In this document: positions 1 to 10,263 of the stretch, piece by piece
Layout: each line of letters starts with the position of its first letter
How positions within the stretch are numbered: position 1 is the first letter of the stretch
NCBI GenBank assembly: GCA_008828725.1
Contig: MEHQ01003929.1
Coordinates: 708,744 to 772,743 of the forward strand
Direction: 5' to 3'
Length of the DNA: 64,000 nucleotides
From: Saccharina japonica
Taxonomy: Eukaryota; Sar; Phaeophyceae; Laminariales; Laminariaceae
The notes under the pieces: model-generated
What the model was told of the DNA's origin: nothing
What the model saw: only the letters and a program-made list of their open reading frames with translations
Database searches by the model: none
Position numbers and translations under genes: made by a program

Positions 1-640
1 GCCTGTGACCACTGGAATCGACCGCGTCAAGTGTTGGATGAGTACGGACAGATGGAGGTACTGGATAGACAGACCGGCACGGTTTTTAATGTGAAGACAA
101 CAACGACAACATACATACTCGTACAACATTTTTCCGTTTGACGACGCCCGATCAATTAATCGAACCCAAGACCTTGACATCGATGATATATCATAGAAGT
201 AGCAATACCAATGAATGCCTGTGCGGGTAGCTGATAACGCCAGACGAGTAGATCATGTTGACTCTTTGCGTTGAGATGGTAGTTTCTCGGTTGGAAAACA
301 TAAAATCGCACAGAAACTTGGTAGTTGATTAATTGCTTGCACATGCTAGAATTGTTATCGTACGCATGAATACAGACGTGTGCGTACTATCAAAAAGAAC
401 ATTCGAAATACGCATGAGCTCGTCGAAAACTTCGAAACCCTTCTTACATTTTGTAAACAACACACAGGAAATGCTATGATACGCAGATACGAATACTAAA
501 GCATCGTTTACGTTGAATTGACCAAATTTGCAATAGGATCAAGAGCTTAACGATACGTTCGAAGCATGAAATCAATGTGTACGCATTACATACAGACTAT
601 ATACAGTAGGAGAGACAAAATAACGGCGAAGATAATAATC
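1..640. other. No gene seen; diverged retrotransposon tail at left edge
   Basis: Bases about 60-120 end in TTTAATGTGAAGACAACAAC, a CAA-type variant of the RTE-w 3' terminus found many times in the window, so the left edge is probably an old 3' end. The rest (130-640) is AT-rich, with no open frame or splice-bounded exon I would defend. Confidence 0.4.
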
Positions 641-1000
641 GGTCACCCCGATGGTCTATTAATAGTGGTACCCTCGAACGCTTCTAAGAATTGATTTACT
701 GAGTTCAAACCCACGTGGGTCGGACTTTCGAGCTTATTTGCAGAAATTCATAAAAAAAACGGAATCAATTGCTGAGAGCGGCTATTAGCGTGGGTAGGCA
801 TTATTCGATGAGAGTCGACGAGGAAAGAAAGGGCTGAAGTCTTCTCGGGATGAAAATGCAAGGCACGAACCGTAGTGGGGGAGCGGGGAGAGGAGCCTAC
901 GTAGTGACCCCAGATCTGAGCTATGACTAGGAAGGAGAGAGAAAGGAGGGGCGAAGATGATACATGGGATGGAACAAACAACAAGAACAACAAATAAAAC
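641..1000 (+). mobile_element. tRNA-derived SINE, copy S1
   Basis: The head resembles a Pol III promoter: it starts GGTCACCCCGATGG and has a B-box-like GAGTTCAAACCC near 707-718. A body follows that recurs at 43.2, 43.9, 40.0 (minus), 39.6 and 42.1 kb (minus). Diagnostic words are CGTGGGTAGGCA, CGACGAGGAAAGAAAG, AATGCAAGGCA, ACCGTAGTGGGGGAG and GTGACCCCAGATCTGAG. The 3' end is GATACATGGGATGGAACAAA, A-rich. No coding potential is expected; mobilisation would depend on a LINE partner. Confidence 0.7.
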
Positions 1001-1189
1001 TCGCAATAATTGGAGAATCCGGCAGCAGGGCCAAGCTGCGTGTATGCACCAATCGGCGCGATTCGACAAGTGAAACAAAGGCTGACTCTTCCTCGCCAAA
1101 ACAAACAGCCGATACTGCTGTAAGTACCGTACGAGGGGCGGGGGGGTGAGTGCTGGTAAGGGGGGGTGGTACATAGGGGAACTCAAATT

Positions 1190-1320
1190 TCTGCGAGCAG
1201 GCATCAACAGCTCCACTGCTACCTGCAATGTGACCCCGGATCTGAGTAACTTGACGCAGGGAGGGGCAGAAAGCATGGCGAGGATAATAGATGGAATGGA
1301 GAAAAAAGAAGAACGCAAGT
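1190..1320 (+). mobile_element. SINE 3'-end fragment
   Basis: Repeats the SINE 3' body: GTGACCCCGGATCTGAGTAA, a GGGAGGGGCAGAAAG-like word, then GAGGATAATAGATGGAATGG and an A-rich end. The tRNA-like head is missing. It lies about 230 bp after S1 in the same orientation. A pair of shorter related words (ACTCAAATTTCTGC at about 1180, CCTCACATTTCTGC at about 1376) flanks it. Confidence 0.55.
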
Positions 1321-1536
1321 AGGTATAATACGTAGCAGCTTGTATCCGCGACAACGGGAATCGGTATATAAGGGACCTCACATTTCTGCTCCACCTTAGC
1401 TCCCTATTACTAGTGACTATAAATAGGGGGGGGGGGTACGAACTCCTACGGGTGTAAGGGACTTTCGTATATACTGGTACTATAAACGACGGGGTATACG
1501 TACGTATCAGAATACTGATTACAGTAAATTACTGCA

Positions 1537-1592
1537 GTGTGTGTTCTTCACATTAAACCTTCCTTTCTACCCGTCGACATCCAGCACTACCC
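1537..1592 (-). mobile_element. RTE-w 3'-terminal fragment
   Basis: Begins GTGTGTTCTTCACATTAAAC and continues through CTACCCGTCGACATCCAGCA. This is the reverse complement of the conserved 3' terminus of the RTE-w family. Only about 55 bp is present before similarity stops. Confidence 0.75.
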
Positions 1593-1671
1593 TTTTTCCC
1601 CTCGCTGCCTCGGCAAGGTCTTTGCTTTGGCATGGCCCATAGCGAGGGGGGGGGTCTTTCTAGCGAGCAAG

Positions 1672-1857
1672 GCTAGACTCACCCTCAAGCGGACCGATAC
1701 CTTCTTGCTGCTGCGCACCCGCCGCGAAGCGTGTGCAGCGGTAGAGTTGGATCGGCACTGGTGCGTCAGGCGCAAAAGTCCAGATGCACGGGCCTTTTTG
1801 GCCGTCGGTGTAGACAGCAATGTCCATCTCACTTTTGTGCGCGGAGGCAGACGCCAT
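1672..1857 (-). CDS. Candidate exon, RNase H-like fragment (uncertain)
   Basis: Reads about 60 codons on the minus strand from an ATG at 1857 to a good splice donor (GAG|GTGAGT). The peptide contains EMDIAVYTDGQKG and, about 30 residues later, a glutamine/glutamate-rich QQQEG. An acidic TDG-type turn followed by a downstream E recalls RNase H folds attached to retroelement RTs, but the match is weak. No partner exon was found. GC content and codon choice are higher than the flanks. It could equally be a host exon or a chance open frame in GC-rich DNA. Confidence 0.25.
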
Positions 1858-1899
1858 CAGAAAGGTGGACGGACACTACGTACACAGCCCTAGGTATGT

Positions 1900-2928
1900 T
1901 TGCTAGAGGGAGCTGTACTGTCTCAGTAACCTGGCTTCGCCATCAAAGGAGGAGGGAGCGTGTGGCGACGAGCTGTTGTTGGACTGGTCAATCCCTTCAG
2001 CGCGAGAATTTTTATTTTTCAGACCAAGCACCCTGAGTGCAACGAGAGAGAAAGCGAGGAGCCGACTGGGAAGGACAGCAACGAGAGCGTGTACGGACGG
2101 AGCGGGTCGAGTGTGGTCGTGCTAGGACTGGCCGAGCGGCACCGGAGCGGCGCGCCTGAGCAGCAGCACAGCAGCGCGCCGGCGCAGCAGCACAGCAGCG
2201 CACAGGAGAAGCGATCCGGAGCACGGACGACATCGACCCGTGACGGACGAACATTATTGTTTTTCTGTTTTCTGTTGACAAATTCTTCGCTTTTTCCCCC
2301 GAATGTTGTTGTTGGGTCGGTGTGGATGACGTCACTGGTTTTGTAGAGAGACGCGGCAGAGATGGCGCGGACACCCCGGGTGCCTTCATTGTGTGCCTGA
2401 TCGTGGAAGACCCCTTCAATGTGGAACGATTCCTAATCAGTGTCGATGTTTATAATGCTGTGCCTAACACAGACCGTTCAGGATAGATTCGGGTAATTGT
2501 CAATGGACATGATGGCTTTGGTTGGCTGTTCTTTTTCACTTTGTGCCCGCGGACTGTCATTCTGGCAGCACTTCAGACAGCAGCTGCGTGCTCCATCTTG
2601 TTCCCACGCCTACCGTTTGTTTTTGTACAGACAGCACTTCAGACAGTAGTTACGCTGTAGTCGGCAAATTCATTCGTAAAGAGTGGGAGGGGGGGGGGGG
2701 GGGACGATGCTGCTGTAGTCGAATGGAGATTGCGGGCGTGTAGTTCAGTTTTGGACACGCATAACATGCTGTAGGGATTTTAGGTGTACCTCTTCGGACT
2801 TGTGTATCCTTTCCCTGCTAAGTGTACGTGTTCTTTAGGATTCTCTGATGCCTCTAGCACTTTTGTGACCACGGGCCGTGATCGTGCTACTGTAGATCAG
2901 ACTATAGGGATTAGCAACTGAAACGAGT
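1900..2928. other. Non-coding, CAG- and G-rich
   Basis: Contains an imperfect CAGCAGCAC cluster at about 2158-2212, a pair of ACAGCACTTCAGACAG words at about 2566 and 2630, and a G run near 2690-2703. Open frames here are compositional and I assign none. Confidence 0.5.
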
Positions 2929-2941
2929 TTAATGTGAAGAT

Positions 2942-3000
<59 letters not shown>

Positions 3001-3370
3001 ATATACTGAAGCAAATCAATAATCAAGCAACCAAATAAAAAGCATGACAAAAAAAGAAAGTGTCGTGCTTCTCCCAGAGGAGATGCGACCTCCACTAAAA
3101 AACTAAATGAAATTCATGCACCTGGATTGCTAGCAGGGTAAGTCTTGGCTGTCATATACGTAGGCCATTGGATTGTCTGCTGTGCTTACTGATCTGAGCG
3201 TAGTATCTCTGTGTCGTAGTTTTGTGACCACATAACTGCTCCCTTTTTAGCATGAAAAACCTTTCTACCCGTCGACATCCAGCACACCCAGTGTCCGTGC
3301 CGATTCTTCATCCTAAAAAGGTACCAGTTCTGTGGGCACAAAACTACGACACAGAGATACTACACTCAGT
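2929..3370. mobile_element. Mosaic of RTE-w pieces in alternating orientation
   Basis: Four joined pieces. A plus-type terminus (GTTTAATGTGAAGATAACAA) with a CAA tail is followed by a minus-strand 3'-region piece (about 3001-3090), a plus-strand piece (about 3116-3240, CACCTGGATTGCTAGCAGGG) and a minus-strand piece (about 3255-3368). The alternation matches the inverted-cap pattern described in the findings. Confidence 0.65.
2941..3000 (+). repeat. (CAA)n microsatellite, about 20 units
   Basis: Uninterrupted AAC/CAA triplets directly attached to an RTE-w terminus. It is probably an expanded retrotransposon tail rather than an independent locus. Confidence 0.9.
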
Positions 3371-4206
3371 GTGTGTGTGTTCTTCACATTAAACCTTCGT
3401 TTCTACCCGTCGACATCCAGCACACCCTGTGTCTGTGCCGATTCTTCATCCTAAAAAGGTACCAGTTCTGTGGTCACAAAACTACGACACAGAGATACTA
3501 CACTCAGTGCAGTAAGCAGAGCAGACAATGCAACGCCATATACGACAGGCAAGACCTACCCTGCTAGCAATCCAGGTGCATGCAAGAGAAAAAAAGAGAA
3601 AAAGAAAAAAGAGAAAAGAAAAAACCCCAAATCAACAATCAAGCAACCAAATAAAAAGCATGACAAAAAAAAGAAAGAAAGTGTCGTGCTTCTCCCAGAG
3701 GAGATGCGACCCAAATGAAATGAAAGAAATAAAATGGACGCGAAACAGCGCCAACGAGAGCAAGACTGAGAACGACAGGATAGGAACACCAGCCGGGCAA
3801 CACCAAAGGCCAGCCGAGGCAGGTTTGTGCCCATAGTACAGGCAGGTTCTACCAGCTAGTCGGTCTGGCACCTACTCTGTTTGCCGTCTCTTTCCTGCTT
3901 TCGTCCGTCCTGGTTTCCCTATGACCCCCCCCACCCTCCGTCTCCCTTCCCTTGGGCGCCACCCATACAACGGGTACGTGGCACTTCCAACTCAATTCCG
4001 TTTCGTTCTCGTGTAACACACGAGAGTCCCGGAAAGAGAACGGGGAATGACAAAAACAAAATGAATACGTACGTAGCTAAGCCACCAAAGAAAGTCCTAG
4101 GAAAAATACGGAAGGCGGAGAAACAAAGGCAAAAGCGATCACGGTAACGCGGTGTGCTGGATGTCGACGTGTAGAAAGGAAGGTTTAATGTGAAGAACAC
4201 ACACAT
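3371..4206 (-). mobile_element. RTE-w 3'-region copy with inverted plus-strand cap
   Basis: A minus-strand copy of the 3' region runs from the terminus at 3371 to about 4148 (ending at GCGATCACGGTAAC). It is immediately followed by a 57-bp plus-strand terminus (GTGTGCTGGATGTCGAC... to GAAGAACACACAC, ending about 4206). Both ends therefore carry outward-facing 3' termini. No element ORF is included. An 88-codon antisense open frame (3881-4147) recurs in other copies but lacks an ATG in most and is not called. Confidence 0.8.
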
Positions 4207-4535
4207 ACAATGATGGTCCCCCGTAATCCCGTATTAGTGTACCGGGTATTTACCTTCTTGCAAAGCCTCAATGTTGTTTACGATGTGAAGCTTTTCGATG
4301 CATAAAATACGTTCGTAATGTAATGACAAGATGATGAACATATTTTACCTTGGTTGATTTACGTAACCTATACATTTTGTGTTGTTGGTTTGCTTTTTAT
4401 TTTTTTCAACGTGTCGACATTCAGCGCAACCAGTACACGCGGCACTCTTCATCCTAGACAGTGAAGGATGACAACGTTGTCATCCCCCATTGATCCTAGA
4501 CATACAAAGACTTTGCCTTCACAAAGCCCCGACGC
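4207..4535. other. No feature recognised
   Basis: AT-rich intergenic sequence. A weak GTCGACATTCAGC word near 4413 may be a relic of the RTE-w terminus. Confidence 0.4.
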
Positions 4536-4730
4536 ATGTGTGTTTTCTTCACAATATACAATATACCGTCCTTTCTACCCGTCGTCACCCATGTCTTTGC
4601 CGATTCTTCATCCTGGAAAAATACCAGTTATTATGTGGTCACAAGACCACGACACAGAGATACTACGCTTCAATGGAGTAAGAAGAGCAGGCAATGCAAT
4701 GATGCCATTAATGTGAAGAACACACACATG
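4536..4730 (-). mobile_element. Diverged short RTE-w copy with inverted cap
   Basis: Starts TGTGTGTTTTCTTCACAATA, passes through CCGATTCTTCATCCTGG and CACGACACAGAGATACTAC in minus orientation, and ends abruptly with a plus-strand TTAATGTGAAGAACACACAC at about 4707-4728. A compact example of the double-tailed structure. Confidence 0.65.
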
Positions 4731-4801
4731 TATACGACCTACCCAGCTGGGTGGAAGAGAAAATACAAAGACAAAAAAAAAAGAAAAACTAAATAGATAC
4801 A

Positions 4802-6253
4802 ATGTGTGTGTGTGTTCTTCACATTAAACCTTCCTTTCTACCCGTCGACATCCAGCACACCCAGTGTCCGTGCCGATTCATCATCCTAAAAAGGTACCAG
4901 TTATGTGGTCACAAAACTATGACACAGAGATACCACGCTCAGTGCAGTAAGCAGAGCAGACCATGCAATGCCATATACGACAGGCAAGACCAACCCTGCT
5001 AGCAATCCAGGTGCATGCAAGAGAAAAAAAGAGAAAAGAAAGAAAAAAGCGAAAAGGAAAAATAATAGAAAGTAAACATACTGAAGCAAATCAACAATCA
5101 AGCAACCAAATAAAAAGCATGACAAGATGAAAAGAAAAAACAATGTCGTGCTTCTCCCAGATGAGATGCGACATCTAGTTAACAGAAACCAAATGAAATG
5201 AAACGAAACGAAATGAAATGAAATGAACCGAAAAAAAAAACAGTGCCAACAAAGCAAGACTAAGAACGACAGGAAAAGACAGGCAGCCAGAGCACACCAA
5301 AAGTACCTTCCAGCCAGCTGAGGCAGGTTTGTGCCCTTAGTACAGGCAGGTTCTACCAGCTAGTCGGTCTGGTACTGGTACCTACTCTGTTTGCCGTCTC
5401 TTTCCTGCTTTCGTCCGCCGCGGTTTCCCTACGAACCCCCCCACCCTCTGTCTCCATTCCCTTGGGCGCCACCCATACAACGGATACGTGGCACTTCCTA
5501 CTCAGTTCCGTTTCGTCCTCGTGCCTCACACGAGAGTCCAGGAAAGAGAAGAGGAACTAACAAAAACCAAAATGTATACGTACGTAGCTAAGCAGCCAAA
5601 GAAAGTCCTAGGAAAATTCGGGGGGGCGGAGAGACAAAGGCAAAAGCGATCACGGCAAAAATAAAAAATAAACCAAAACAAATGGATGATGCGAGGGATT
5701 GTAGCATCGCTGTCGTGCCCGCTACAACAGGCGTTACACCAAGCAAAAACATAAAATAATACACAAAAAAAAAAGAAAGATCACCAGAAATAACCAAGGG
5801 AAACAATACCCAGTTCGCCATCCACCCAGCCAGGTAGTACTTCTTCCTCATCACAGTGATAAGAACGAGAGTAACAACGAAACTAAAGAAGACGAAACGA
5901 AACAAAAAAAAAAACACAAACAAACAAACACAACACAACAGAGCCGCGTTCGAAGCAGCTACAGAGGTGCGCGGCACGGGTAGTCTAGGCGGGACTTACT
6001 AGTCAGCCTGGTACCTTGCTATCCTGTCGGCTGTCTCCCTCCTGCTTTCATCAACCGCGGTTTCTGTACGACTGTTGCCCCCTCCCTTCCCATTCCCTTG
6101 TGCACCCCCCGCGACGGACGCGTGGCGCTGTTTACTCAGTTCTGCCTCGACCTTGTGCCACCGGACCATGAACTGTTCAGCCGCTTCGAGGACCCCTCTG
6201 TACCACTTGCCCACTTTAGTTGCTGCAACGTGGCATGAGCTGAAGGCTACCAA
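4802..6253 (-). mobile_element. RTE-w copy E, 5'-truncated
   Basis: The minus-strand copy starts at the 3' terminus with a GT-type tail at 4802 and includes the whole 3' region plus the last 80 or so codons of the ORF. It carries the longer version of the 3' region: a segment around 5830-5900 (with ATCACAGTGATAAGAACGAG) is also present in copy C and deleted in copies A and D. The ORF tail reads through the position where copies A and C have a stop. Confidence 0.85.
5999..6253 (-). pseudogene. RTE-w ORF, C-terminal fragment (copy E)
   Basis: Open for about 80 codons to a TAG. Contains VGKWYRGVLEAAEQFM and ends RETADRIARYQAD. It corresponds to the extreme C-terminus of the endonuclease-reverse transcriptase polyprotein, downstream of the RT domain. 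Truncated at its 5' side by incomplete reverse transcription. GAA (Glu) follows the EAA triplet here, whereas copies A and C have TAA. Confidence 0.8.
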
Positions 6254-7048
6254 AGGTTACGTACGTATTGACAAAATGAAATGGGTACCCCGGTCGTAAA
6301 CTCGCCTTCGGCGAGATGTGCGGTTCCCCGCCAGGGGCCCCCGGAGGGTCCCCCAGGAGGGCCCCCGGAGGACTCCCGGGAGGGCCCCCGGAGGGTCGCC
6401 GGAGGAAAAAAATTGCGATTTTCGTGACTGATTCATGGGTTAACCCCGTTTAAACCAGCAAATGGTAGTGAGCGGATGAGTTATATGGATGTTCACGAAT
6501 TTGTTAAGCTGACGTCCAGCAGAATGACGAGAAAGCGTCTCAAAACAGTTTCGCCTGCGGCGAAAAAGGCAATCCATTTTTTTTCCCCGCCTCCGGCGAA
6601 ACCCCCGCCCGCACATTTTTTTTCGCCTGCGGCAGGGGCGTCCAGAAAAAAGAGAAAACGACACACCTCACCCCCAGAGGTCGGAATAGAAAACCGTTGC
6701 AACCGTTGTGACCACATGATGAAATAAGAAAATGGAAAAAAACATTATCCTCATTTTCATTTTTTTTCACTTGGTTCTAGTACCCCCCCCCCCCCGCTAA
6801 CGAACAGAAAATTCTGTGATTTGTCGAAAAAAAAAAATCGACCACCCTCGCCTCCGGCGAAAAACTGTGCGGCCTCCAAAAAGCCATGTGCGGCAAGCCG
6901 CACATAACCTCCGGCAACTTGTGCGCTGCGCGCACCAGCGCACCACCTATTTACGACCCTCATGGGTACGTATGCATGTGGGAAGACTACCAAATACTCT
7001 GTAAATTTCGAAGACGAAAGAACATGCAACAAGAATGAAAGGACATTA
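6254..7048. other. GC-rich short tandem motifs, no gene
   Basis: Bases 6330-6410 are a degenerate tandem of GGGCCCCCGGAGGGTCC-type units. Around 6550-6640 and 6848-6920 the hairpin-forming words CGCCTGCGGCGAAA and CGCCTCCGGCGAAA recur. A C run lies near 6782-6796. Open frames track these compositional repeats. Confidence 0.5.
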
Positions 7049-7893
7049 TCCAAAAATAGGTATATCTACGCACTTTGAGCCATTTATAGGTACACTGCGT
7101 AATGTACACCCAAAACGGCTTGCTGGCCCGCCTGATATTGGGCCTGCGCTCCATTGTACCTACAAATGGTTCAAAGTGCGTAGGTACACCTATGATCGGC
7201 TACTCATTTTACGTATCACCTATTTTTGTCTTCAACTGTACCCATAAATGACTCGGACGATCACTTTTTGGCAACTGAAATATATACAGACGGCCACACC
7301 AGATGCCGGGACTGTCAACCAGCCGACCGTACCTGTCTTCCTCGTATGTATTCACCCACGTTTGCTAAGGAATGCTGTTCCGGACCGCGCCAACGGCTGT
7401 GTAACTCAGACCCCCTTAACCGTATGGTATTACTCTGTGCACGTATATAATATACCAAAGTTGCTCCTACTATATACTGCACTACAATATGTGTATTGTA
7501 CTTTCAGCATAATGGCATGGATACTCTCGTCATTGCTATCTCTCCGCATCGCGATCAAACCCATTAAAGGCATGTGGCCCAAACGACTAATATCACATCT
7601 GGTTGACAGGTGCGGTCGGCTGGTTGACAGTCCCGGCATCTGGTGCGGCCGCCTGTCTATATTTCAGTTGCCAAAACGTGATCGTTCGAGCCATTTATAG
7701 GTAAACTTGAAGCCAAAAATAAGTGATACGTGGAATGAGTAGCCGAGAATAGGTGTACCTACGCACTTTAAGCCATTTGTAGGTACAATGGAGCGCAGGC
7801 CCAATATTAGGCGGACCGGGAAGCCGTTTCCGGTGTACATTACGCAGTGTACCTATCAATGCCTCAAAGTGCGTAGGTATACCTATTTTTGGC
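7049..7893. mobile_element. Long-TIR DNA element (foldback type), 845 bp
   Basis: Arms of about 290 bp (7049-7340 and 7602-7893) are inverted repeats with a roughly 260-bp unrelated centre. Terminal words are CCAAAAATAGGTATATCTAC on the left and, reverse-complemented, CCAAAAATAGGTATACCTAC on the right. The element can be framed by TA on both sides (7047-7048 and 7894-7895), as for Tc1/mariner-like elements, but the terminal base differs (T/G). No transposase frame is seen, so it is non-autonomous. Confidence 0.75.
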
Positions 7894-8157
7894 TAATGAA
7901 CAAAATTAAATGGGGCATATGTGAGCTGTGCATGTGAAGTAAGGCTATTGAAATGCAGCGCTGTCGTTGACTGGTCGCGTGCAGGAGAGAAGAGGAGAAA
8001 GGGGCTGGAACGGTTTTCGGGGCGTATTGTCTAAAAGGTCTGAAGGGCTCTGAGCGCTCTAAGTGTCAACATAAAACGTATGATGTTTTTATACTTAGGT
8101 TCTTAACTTTCCGAACAGAGGGGTAGTTAAACAAATCAAGCATCGCACGAAAGAGTG

Positions 8158-8947
8158 CGATCGTTTCGTGCTGCACCAGCACGCGAGCCCCACGTCCTGC
8201 GTGTGGACGTATGGCACCACACAGCCGCAAGCAGCAGCACAAGCGTAGGACTACAAGTACTGCTGCTGCTGTCGTGGCTGTACCACGACCTGGTACGTAC
8301 GAAGAGTATGCATGATAAGCCGTACCTGGTATACTTCAACACGTATGTGCTTGCATTTCTAAAATTATAATCTACGAGTACAGCAGTGTGTACGGAAACG
8401 AGTGTTGCGCGGGGAGATACAAGCGTACGTATCCATGCAGACCTAGCGATGTAGCAGTATGCCATGATACACACATCAGGCCACCCTGCTGCACAATGAC
8501 ATATATGCCTCAACGGTGTCACGATGTGCTGGTATTGCATGAGCAGCGATCGTTTCGTGCACCCACAGACTTGTGGTGCACCAGCACGCGAGCCCCACTT
8601 TCTGTGTGCAAACGTATGGCACTCCAGAGCAGCAAGCCGCAGCAGCATAGGACTACGAGCACTGCTGCTGCTGTCGCTGCTGTATCCCGACCTGGTAAGT
8701 ACGAAGAGTATGCATGATACATACCTGGTATACTTCAACACGTACGTGCTTGTATTTCTAAAAGTATAATCTACGAGTACAGCAGTGCGTACGGAAACGA
8801 GTGTTGCGCGGTGAGATAAAAGCGTACGTATCCGTGCAGACCTGGCGATGTAGCAGTATGCCATGATACACACATCAGGCAACCCTGCTGCACAATGACA
8901 GATATGCCCCAACGGTGTCACGCCGTGCTGCTGTTGTATGAGCGCAT
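8158..8947. repeat. Tandem duplication, two units of about 390 bp
   Basis: Unit 1 is about 8158-8546 and unit 2 about 8547-8947. Both begin CGATCGTTTCGTGC and share TGTTGCGCGGGGAGAT/TGTTGCGCGGTGAGAT, CTGCTGCACAATGACA and CAACGGTGTCACG. The minus strand stays open for 301 codons across both units, with a repeated peptide period. No family is recognised and the frame is probably a by-product of the duplication. Confidence 0.8.
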
Positions 8948-9181
8948 GTTCGACGTATGCTCGACGTGTCGTGCGATCAATGCCCTCCTTGTGGCGTGCG
9001 CGTGTGCTCTTGCTGCATGTTGCGCTATCTTCAAAATCCATACAGGCTGAAGGAATCGTGATTGCTCGTTATTCATAGGGCTACAGACTGTGGCGAAGGC
9101 GGGGCGTTTTCCACGAGTACGCAGGATATTTTTTCAAAGGGACTTTTGCGCACATAATTCGTCAAGGGGGTTTCATGTTGA

Positions 9182-9993
9182 CCTGGTGGGTTCAGCCGAG
9201 TGGGGCGGGGCACCCCGTGAAACCGACTTTATTTTTAGGCTTCGCGAGCGCGCCGCGCGGGCCACGGGCTTCGGGCGACGGCCAGGCCCGGAGAGCCCAC
9301 TCCCCGGTTGATCTCCCGCGGGTCGAGCTCGGCGCCGGCGAGACCGGCCGGGAGGGCGAGGAGCGAAAACGCGCCGCCTGGCAAACAAATCTTAAACGTG
9401 ATCATAACACTGTCCACACTTTTCCGCTATCACTCTTGAGTTACCACATCACCGATTTCCAGCTTACCTTCCTCGTAGATCTCCTTGATTTCTGCAGACG
9501 ATTGGTCTACTGCTGTACTGGTCTTCTCTACGGAACTCGTATCCTCTCACCTATTCGGTGATACCGTTCGTTCTGGAATACCTCCTCTCTCTGTGCTCCT
9601 ATAACATACCTCTCAAGCACCGCGTCTCGTATACTTTTCGGAAACATTCCCAGTTTGTCCCCTGCAAAACATCCTAATACTTTCCATTGAAACCCTTGAT
9701 CTCAGACTACACTCAAATGAAACTGAAGTATTGATACTTAAAGCTAGAGAAAACTCAGTATCACCACACTGTGAGACTTCGTTTCCCGTTGCCCTGCTCG
9801 GCTCGGCCGATTGGGACGGGAGCCCCCGTGAAACCGACTCTACTCGTTCGGCTTCGCGAGCGCGCCGCGCGGGCCACGGGCCCCAGTAGATGGCGAGACC
9901 CGGGGAGCGCGCTCCCCGGGCGGTCCCCCGCGGGTCGATCCCGGCGCCGGCGAGACGGGCCGGGAGGGCGAGCAGCGAAAACGCGCCGCCTGG
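9182..9993 (+). repeat. Pair of about 200-bp GC-rich direct repeats
   Basis: Copies at about 9182-9382 and 9790-9993 share GTGAAACCGACT, GCTTCGCGAGCGCGCCGCG, GGGCCACGGG and AAACGCGCCGCCTGGC, and flank about 400 bp of ordinary AT-richer DNA. They stand out sharply in base composition. Direct repeats around a short spacer could be LTRs of a TRIM-like element, but no primer-binding site, polypurine tract or target duplication was confirmed. The spacer (9383-9789) has no gene. Confidence 0.6.
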
Positions 9994-10023
9994 CGAAAAA
10001 CCACATTTTTAATTTGTTATATA

Positions 10024-10263
10024 TCACTGGTTCGAGATGCCCGCTAAATTATAGGCAATGCTCAAATATTCGTCACCGCCGGCGGATGCTCGCCATGGAC
10101 TCACATTGGAAATCATCTCCGTTATAGTAGAATGCACCATCTTGGCCCCACCGTAGGCTTCCACGCTAGAGTTTGAAGTCATGTAGTGAAAGTGCTGGCT
10201 TCCGCCGTAACTGCGTTTCCCAGACCGGGTGTTCTGGTTTTCGTATAGCTTTGACTGGTACAT
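10024..10263 (-). CDS. Candidate host exon, function unknown
   Basis: A minus-strand frame opens after a plausible acceptor (CGCAG|ATG at 10263). It either stops at 10024 or leaves through a GTGAGT donor at 10105, giving a 53-codon phase-0 exon. Composition is coding-like (serine, glycine and polar residues; contains SGKRSYGGSQHFHYM and EAYGGAKMVHSTITEM). No domain recognised and no partner exon identified. It lies between the GC-rich direct repeats and a repeat shared with 15.1 kb. Confidence 0.25.
   Translation of the reverse strand: MYQSKLYENQNTRSGKRSYGGSQHFHYMTSNSSVEAYGGAKMVHSTITEMISNVSPWRASAGGDEYLSIAYNLAGISNQ

Noticed and set aside
3881..4147. Recurrent 66-88-codon antisense frame in the RTE-w 3' region (also at 5391, 35016, 38186, 53803)
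   Set aside because: It recurs only because the repeat recurs, most copies lack an ATG at the start, and the sense strand there aligns with the duplicated ORF tail, which explains the openness.
8136..9041. 301-codon minus-strand ORF as a gene
   Set aside because: It spans a tandem duplication, has no recognised family and includes non-repeat DNA at both ends without gene signals. Kept only as a finding.
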